A DNA stretch of 11,031 nt from an uncultured Catenibacterium sp. (GTDB lineage: Bacteria > Bacillota_I > Bacilli_A > Erysipelotrichales > Coprobacillaceae). The DNA is taken from the NCBI GenBank assembly GCA_900764725.1, contig CAAFPB010000420.1, positions 1-11,031 on the forward strand. Direction: 5' to 3'. A program made the position numbers and the translations under genes. Shown here piece after piece: positions 7,236-11,031 of the stretch (position 1 is the first letter of the stretch; each line of letters opens with the position of its first letter). The notes under the pieces were generated by a model. The model worked only from the letters and a program-made list of their open reading frames with translations. It ran no database searches and had not been told where the DNA came from.

Positions 7236-9407
7236 ATGGCTAAGAGAAAAGTTAAAAATAAGATAGGACTTCCTTATAATAGGTTTGATGGGGAAGGAGA
7301 ATCTATGAATATGATACAGAAGTCAGGTGCTGTAGCTAATGATGCCTTTGATAGCTCAAATCTAGGAGGCACTATTGGTAGTATAGGTAGTGGGGTAACT
7401 TCTATTGTCCAAGCTGGGATGAACAATGCCCAGATAGCAGACACTTCTAGTATTCAAGACCAGATTAAGGCACAGAACAATATGGTAGTAGGGGCATCAG
7501 ATAATGCCAGCTTACTTAATGAATGGTCTCATCTATCCATGCTAAAAGATAACTATAGCTGGAAAGATATTAGAGGTGGGAGTAATGCCAATAGAGCTAT
7601 GAATACCATAGGGGGAGCTGCCCAGGGAGCCATGACAGGAGCTACTGTTGGTGGCCCTATAGGAGCTATTGCTGGTGCTGTTATAGGCTTAGGTAGTGGT
7701 ATAGCTGGTTGGATAACTGGCAATAAAAAGGCTAAGAGAAGAGCCAGAAGATTAAATCAGCAGGCTTCTGATGCTAATGAGAGAGCTTTATTGTCTTTTG
7801 AAAATAGAGCCTCTGATGTAGATACACAGAATGACCTTAACATAGAAAGTAACTTTTTTAATGATGGAGGTCCAATAACTATGAGATATACTGGAGTAAT
7901 GTCTCCTTTTGGTAATACATTTGGAGATGGAGGAATATTCATTAAACCAGAGAATAGAGGCAAGTTTACTGCACTTAAAGAAAGAACAGGAAAGTCATCA
8001 ACATGGTACAAGGAGCATGGTACTCCTGCACAAAAGAAAATGGCTATCTTTGCATTAAATGCTGCTAAGTGGAAACATGCAGATGGTGGTGAATTACATA
8101 CTCAAGGCGGAGACTTTACTAATGGTCTTACATATATAGATAATGGTGGCTCACATGAGGCTAATCCATTTGAGGGAGTACAGATGGGTATTGACCCACA
8201 AGGAGTACCTAATCTGGTAGAGGAGGGAGAGGTAATCTTCAATGACTATGTATTCAGTGATAGAATGAAGTTACCCAAGAAGCTCAAAGAGAAGTATAAT
8301 ATTAAGGGTGAGACCTTTGCTGATGCAGCTAAAGAACTAAGTAGGGAGAGTGAGGAAAGACCCAATGACCCCATAAGTAAAAGAGGATTACAGGCATTTA
8401 TGAGTGCTTTGGCTAATGGTCAGGAAGAGGTAAGAATTAAGAATGAGGGCAGACAAATGAATAGATATGCTAAAGGAGGAAAGTTAGGTAAGAGGTATGA
8501 TGGTGATGGACCAGATGACAACTATATGGACTTTGGTACACTAGCTTCTCCTATATCTTATGAGCAGCTAGAGAGGATGATTAACTTAGGCATAGATGGC
8601 AGTGCAATACCTCTTACAGGTACTAGTGAGGAGATAGATGATGCTATCACTAGAGCTGCTAAGAAGGGTGCTACTACAGGTGATAAGTCTAATCTGTCAT
8701 ATCTAAGGTTTGCACCTGCATTTATGTCAGGTATATCTGCATTCACAGATTTATTTAGTAAACCTGATTATAGTGCTGCTAATAGAATAGCATCAGTAGA
8801 TATTCAACCAGCTCTTGTAAGTGCAGACCCTATTGGTCAGTACTTATCATATAAACCACTAGACAGAATGTTCTATATCAATCAGTTGAATAAGAATACT
8901 GCTGCTGGTAGAAGAGCTATACAGAATACTTCTGGTGGTAATAGAGCAGCAGCTCTAGCTGGCATATTGGCGGCAGACTATAACTATGGTGAGAACTTAG
9001 GTAAATTGGCTAGACAAGCAGAGGAGTATAACCAAGCTCAGAGAGAAAAAGTAGCTGACTTTAACAGACAGACTGATATGTTCAACTCTAAACAAAGTAT
9101 GCAAGCACAGTCAGTTAATGCACAATCTAGGAATGATGCTACTAAGATGAGACTGGCTCAAGCAGAGGAGGTAGCTAAATTAAGAAGTGCTGCCAAAAGT
9201 GCCTATGATACAAGAAGGTCTAGTAATCTTAATAATTTTATAAATAACCTTGGTAATATAGGATGGGAAGATTATCAGAGAGAATGGATTAATAGCAATC
9301 CTGCCTTATACTATAATCTATCTGGGATAGGTAGAGTAGGTTATAAAGGTAATAGTAAAAAGAATGGTGGTAAATTAAAGAAAAAGGGAGGGACTACTTA
9401 TGCCTAA
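7236..9407 (+). CDS. crAss-like virion protein with glycine-zipper segment, 723 residues; candidate ejected cargo protein
   Basis: I recognise the type from its place after the muzzle gene and from its motifs, but its function is not established. Residues 122-163 form a Gly/Ala-rich hydrophobic stretch (GGPIGAIAGAVIGLGSGIAG) followed by a basic cluster (KKAKRRARR); this resembles glycine-zipper, membrane-active segments and suits a protein that is packaged and then ejected. Residues 236-281 hold the module IKPENRGKFTA...KKMAIFALNAAKWKH, and 332-343 hold EVIFNDYVFSDR, both of which I recall as recurring in gut phage virion proteins. GG turns recur near 211, 232, 284, 304, 414, 711 and 718. A helical, Gln/Ala-rich region spans about 585-665, and the C-terminus is basic (KKNGGKLKKKGGTTYA). 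It overlaps the next gene by eight bases. A cargo role is inference. Confidence 0.8.
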   Translation: MAKRKVKNKIGLPYNRFDGEGESMNMIQKSGAVANDAFDSSNLGGTIGSIGSGVTSIVQAGMNNAQIADTSSIQDQIKAQNNMVVGASDNASLLNEWSHLSMLKDNYSWKDIRGGSNANRAMNTIGGAAQGAMTGATVGGPIGAIAGAVIGLGSGIAGWITGNKKAKRRARRLNQQASDANERALLSFENRASDVDTQNDLNIESNFFNDGGPITMRYTGVMSPFGNTFGDGGIFIKPENRGKFTALKERTGKSSTWYKEHGTPAQKKMAIFALNAAKWKHADGGELHTQGGDFTNGLTYIDNGGSHEANPFEGVQMGIDPQGVPNLVEEGEVIFNDYVFSDRMKLPKKLKEKYNIKGETFADAAKELSRESEERPNDPISKRGLQAFMSALANGQEEVRIKNEGRQMNRYAKGGKLGKRYDGDGPDDNYMDFGTLASPISYEQLERMINLGIDGSAIPLTGTSEEIDDAITRAAKKGATTGDKSNLSYLRFAPAFMSGISAFTDLFSKPDYSAANRIASVDIQPALVSADPIGQYLSYKPLDRMFYINQLNKNTAAGRRAIQNTSGGNRAAALAGILAADYNYGENLGKLARQAEEYNQAQREKVADFNRQTDMFNSKQSMQAQSVNAQSRNDATKMRLAQAEEVAKLRSAAKSAYDTRRSSNLNNFINNLGNIGWEDYQREWINSNPALYYNLSGIGRVGYKGNSKKNGGKLKKKGGTTYA
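9385..9392 (+). promoter_or_regulatory. Shine-Dalgarno-like site for the last gene
   Basis: AGGGAGGG ends seven bases before the ATG at 9400, inside the codons for the C-terminal KKKGG of the previous protein. It supports the chosen start and translation from the shared transcript. The same bases encode the Gly-Gly of the upstream protein, so the match may be partly coincidental. Confidence 0.5.
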
Positions 9408-10999
9408 TTTTGCATATACTAATCAAACTAACTTTAGACCTTTCTCTTATCAAGAGATGCTTGCTCCTGTGTTAATGGCTACTCAAGCCCACCAAGCAGT
9501 AGAGGAAGCATATAGTGAGTTAGATTCCCAAGCTAATGCTATAGGCTCGCTGGCCAATGAGGCTAATGACCCAGTAACCTATCAGAGATATAAGGCTTAT
9601 GAATCAGCATTAAGAACTCAAGCAGATGCTTTAGCTAAGAATGGTCTGACTCCTGGTTCTAGACAATCCCTTCTTGACCTTAAAAGCAGATATGCAAAGG
9701 ACATAACTCCTATACAGAATGCCATCACTAGAAGAAGAGAACTGGCAGATGAGCAGAGAAAGGCTCTACTACAGAATCCTACTCTGATGTTCCAGAGAGA
9801 CATGAACTCTATGAGCTATGAAAGCTCATTGGATAGGTTCTTGGAGAATCCAGACTATGACTATGGGGAGAGATATTCAGGTGCTTTACTTACACAGCAA
9901 GTATCACAAGCTGCTGGTAACTTAGCTAAGGAACTCTATAACTATGGTAATGGTAAAAAACTTGATGCCTATACTAAGACATTCCTACAACAGCATGGAT
10001 TTACAAGAGACCAAGTTCTTGATGCTATCAGTAACCCTAATAGGGCACAGTCACAGCCAGTACTTAATGCTATAGTAGAACAAGTAATGGGTTCATCAGA
10101 TATGGCTAGTTGGGCAGACCAACCTACTATGGATAAGGCATATAACTATGCTAGACAAGGATTGTGGAGTGCTATAGGTCAGACTAATGTATCTACCTAT
10201 GAGGACTATGGTGCTAAACTTGCTGCTCAAGAGGCTATGCAGAAGAGAGCTGCTGAACAGGCTCAACTGAATAATCTTGCTATCAATCCTCTGAATATCT
10301 ATAGTAATAGAGAGTTGAGTAAAGATGAAAAGAAGTATAAGGATAATATTGAGAATTTTTCTAAGTACTTCTATAAAGACAGTCATGGACAAATGAGGAT
10401 GAACCAAGCAGGATGGAAAGAATATAATAGAAAAAATTATGGGGAAGTAGCTGGTAAAGTTATGACCACCCCTGAAGGAACTACAATCAGAGTCGCATCC
10501 TCTAATGGAAAAGAAAGTGCATCTGAATTTAGAAAGTTTATGGATAGTATAGGTGCAGCTAAAGTAACTAACGGAAATTGGCAGCCTGGAAACTTTGGTA
10601 ATGCCTGGAGTAAATATGTATATGCCTCTCCAGCAGCAAAAACTGCAAAGTATGATGCTACAATGGCTACTGAATTTGACTATCCTGTTGCAGGTGCTCA
10701 ACAGGGTGATATGAAGGATGCTATTATGACTGCTGGTAGAGGATTAAGCCTCAAAGAGGTAGATTATGATAGCAAGTCTAGGGAATTCAAGGATACAGGT
10801 GAGGAAATTACTATGGAAGACTTGAAGAGTAATAAGTACAAAGTAACTGCTACAAGGTTTAGTCCTTATGGTGCTACTGTAATGATACAAGATGACAAGG
10901 GCAATGTGAGAAGATATAGAATGCCTGCGGGCATCAATACAACTAATGAGCAAAATAGGGATGCAAGAATGAAGTGGGCTGAGGTATTACAAAACAACA
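9400..10999 (+). CDS. large conserved crAss-like virion protein, 3' truncated (533 residues visible); candidate ejected cargo protein
   Basis: The N-terminus is one of the most recognisable crAss-like sequences: FRPFSYQEMLAPVLMATQAH (residues 12-31), RRRELADEQRKALLQNP (about 110-126), YSGALLTQQVSQAAGNLAKE (about 158-177) and TMDKAYNYARQGLWSAIGQT (about 243-262). The first 300 residues look almost wholly helical, with no signal peptide or membrane segment. From about residue 305 the chain becomes charged and then beta-rich, ending in KYKVTATRFSPYGATVMIQD and DKGNVRRYRMPAG. Genuine sequence stops at about 10999; the terminal residues IGRAHV and the TGA at 11020-11022 are adapter translation, so the real C-terminus is missing. 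It shares the promoter at 7183-7213 with the previous gene. Helical, co-expressed and located after the tail genes, it is probably a virion-internal protein, but that is inference. Confidence 0.87.
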
Positions 11000-11031
11000 A
11001 GATCGGAAGAGCACACGTCTGAACTCCAGTC
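11000..11031 (+). other. Illumina TruSeq adapter remnant at right end (artefact)
   Basis: These 32 bases, beginning AGATCGGAAGAGCACACG, are the standard TruSeq adapter and are the reverse complement of the left-end adapter plus two bases. They supply an artificial stop codon and the peptide IGRAHV to the last gene. They should be trimmed before any use of the contig. Confidence 0.99.

Noticed and set aside
10096..10701. 201-codon open frame on the minus strand inside the last gene
   Set aside because: It lies opposite a recognisable crAss-like protein, its translation is Ser/Ile/Cys-rich without domain character, and it has no promoter or neighbouring minus-strand genes. A shadow of the coding strand.
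31..10999. Possible use of a recoded stop codon (TAG or TGA), known in some crAss-like phages; no gene here ends in TAG
   Set aside because: The seven natural stops are four TAA and three TGA, too few to read absence of TAG as meaningful, and no gene needs an in-frame stop to be read through.
1..11031. Perfect inverted repeat at the two ends, which could be read as terminal inverted repeats of a linear genome or element
   Set aside because: The matching bases are exactly the TruSeq adapter on both sides; no phage sequence takes part.
1..11031. tRNA genes, CRISPR arrays, insertion sequences, defence genes or a hidden new system
   Set aside because: No tRNA-like cloverleaf, regularly spaced repeats, transposase or nuclease motifs were seen. 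Coding density is near complete, the only gaps are 710-787 and 7125-7235, and both are explained by promoters and a terminator.

Overview
The window is an 11 kb fragment of a crAss-like bacteriophage (order Crassvirales), most likely from a gut metagenome and infecting a Bacteroidales host. The evidence is the uninterrupted order of recognisable crAss-like virion genes, an AT-rich composition, two promoters of the Bacteroidetes TTG-N20-TAnnTTTG type, and all genes on one strand. Both ends are Illumina TruSeq adapter (1-30 and 11000-11031, in inverted orientation), so genuine phage DNA is only about 31-10999 and both terminal genes are cut.

Layout. At 31-378 lies the C-terminal end of a truncated virion-type protein, followed by an overlapping 114-residue protein of unknown function (365-709). 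A 77-base gap then carries a Bacteroidetes-type promoter embedded in an inverted repeat. Downstream, four tightly coupled genes form the neck-to-tail block: a conserved 240-residue protein (788-1510), an IHF/HU-like protein (1510-2070), a tail tubular / ring-type protein (2060-2746) and a 1458-residue tail stabilisation / muzzle-type protein (2748-7124). A strong intrinsic terminator (7130-7172) ends that unit, and a second promoter with the same spacing (7183-7213) starts the next. That unit holds a 723-residue protein with a glycine-zipper segment (7236-9407) and a large conserved crAss-like virion protein running off the end (9400-10999), both candidates for proteins carried in the virion and ejected into the host.

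Together these genes build the portal-proximal collar, the short tail and probably the ejected cargo of a podovirus-like particle. The block is familiar rather than a new system. The less expected signals are compositional: CpG is almost absent (17 in about 10.97 kb by eye), no CGN arginine codon occurs in any genuine gene, and the non-CpG palindrome GATC is missing outside the adapters. All functional names come from recognition of sequence motifs and gene order from memory, not from a search.
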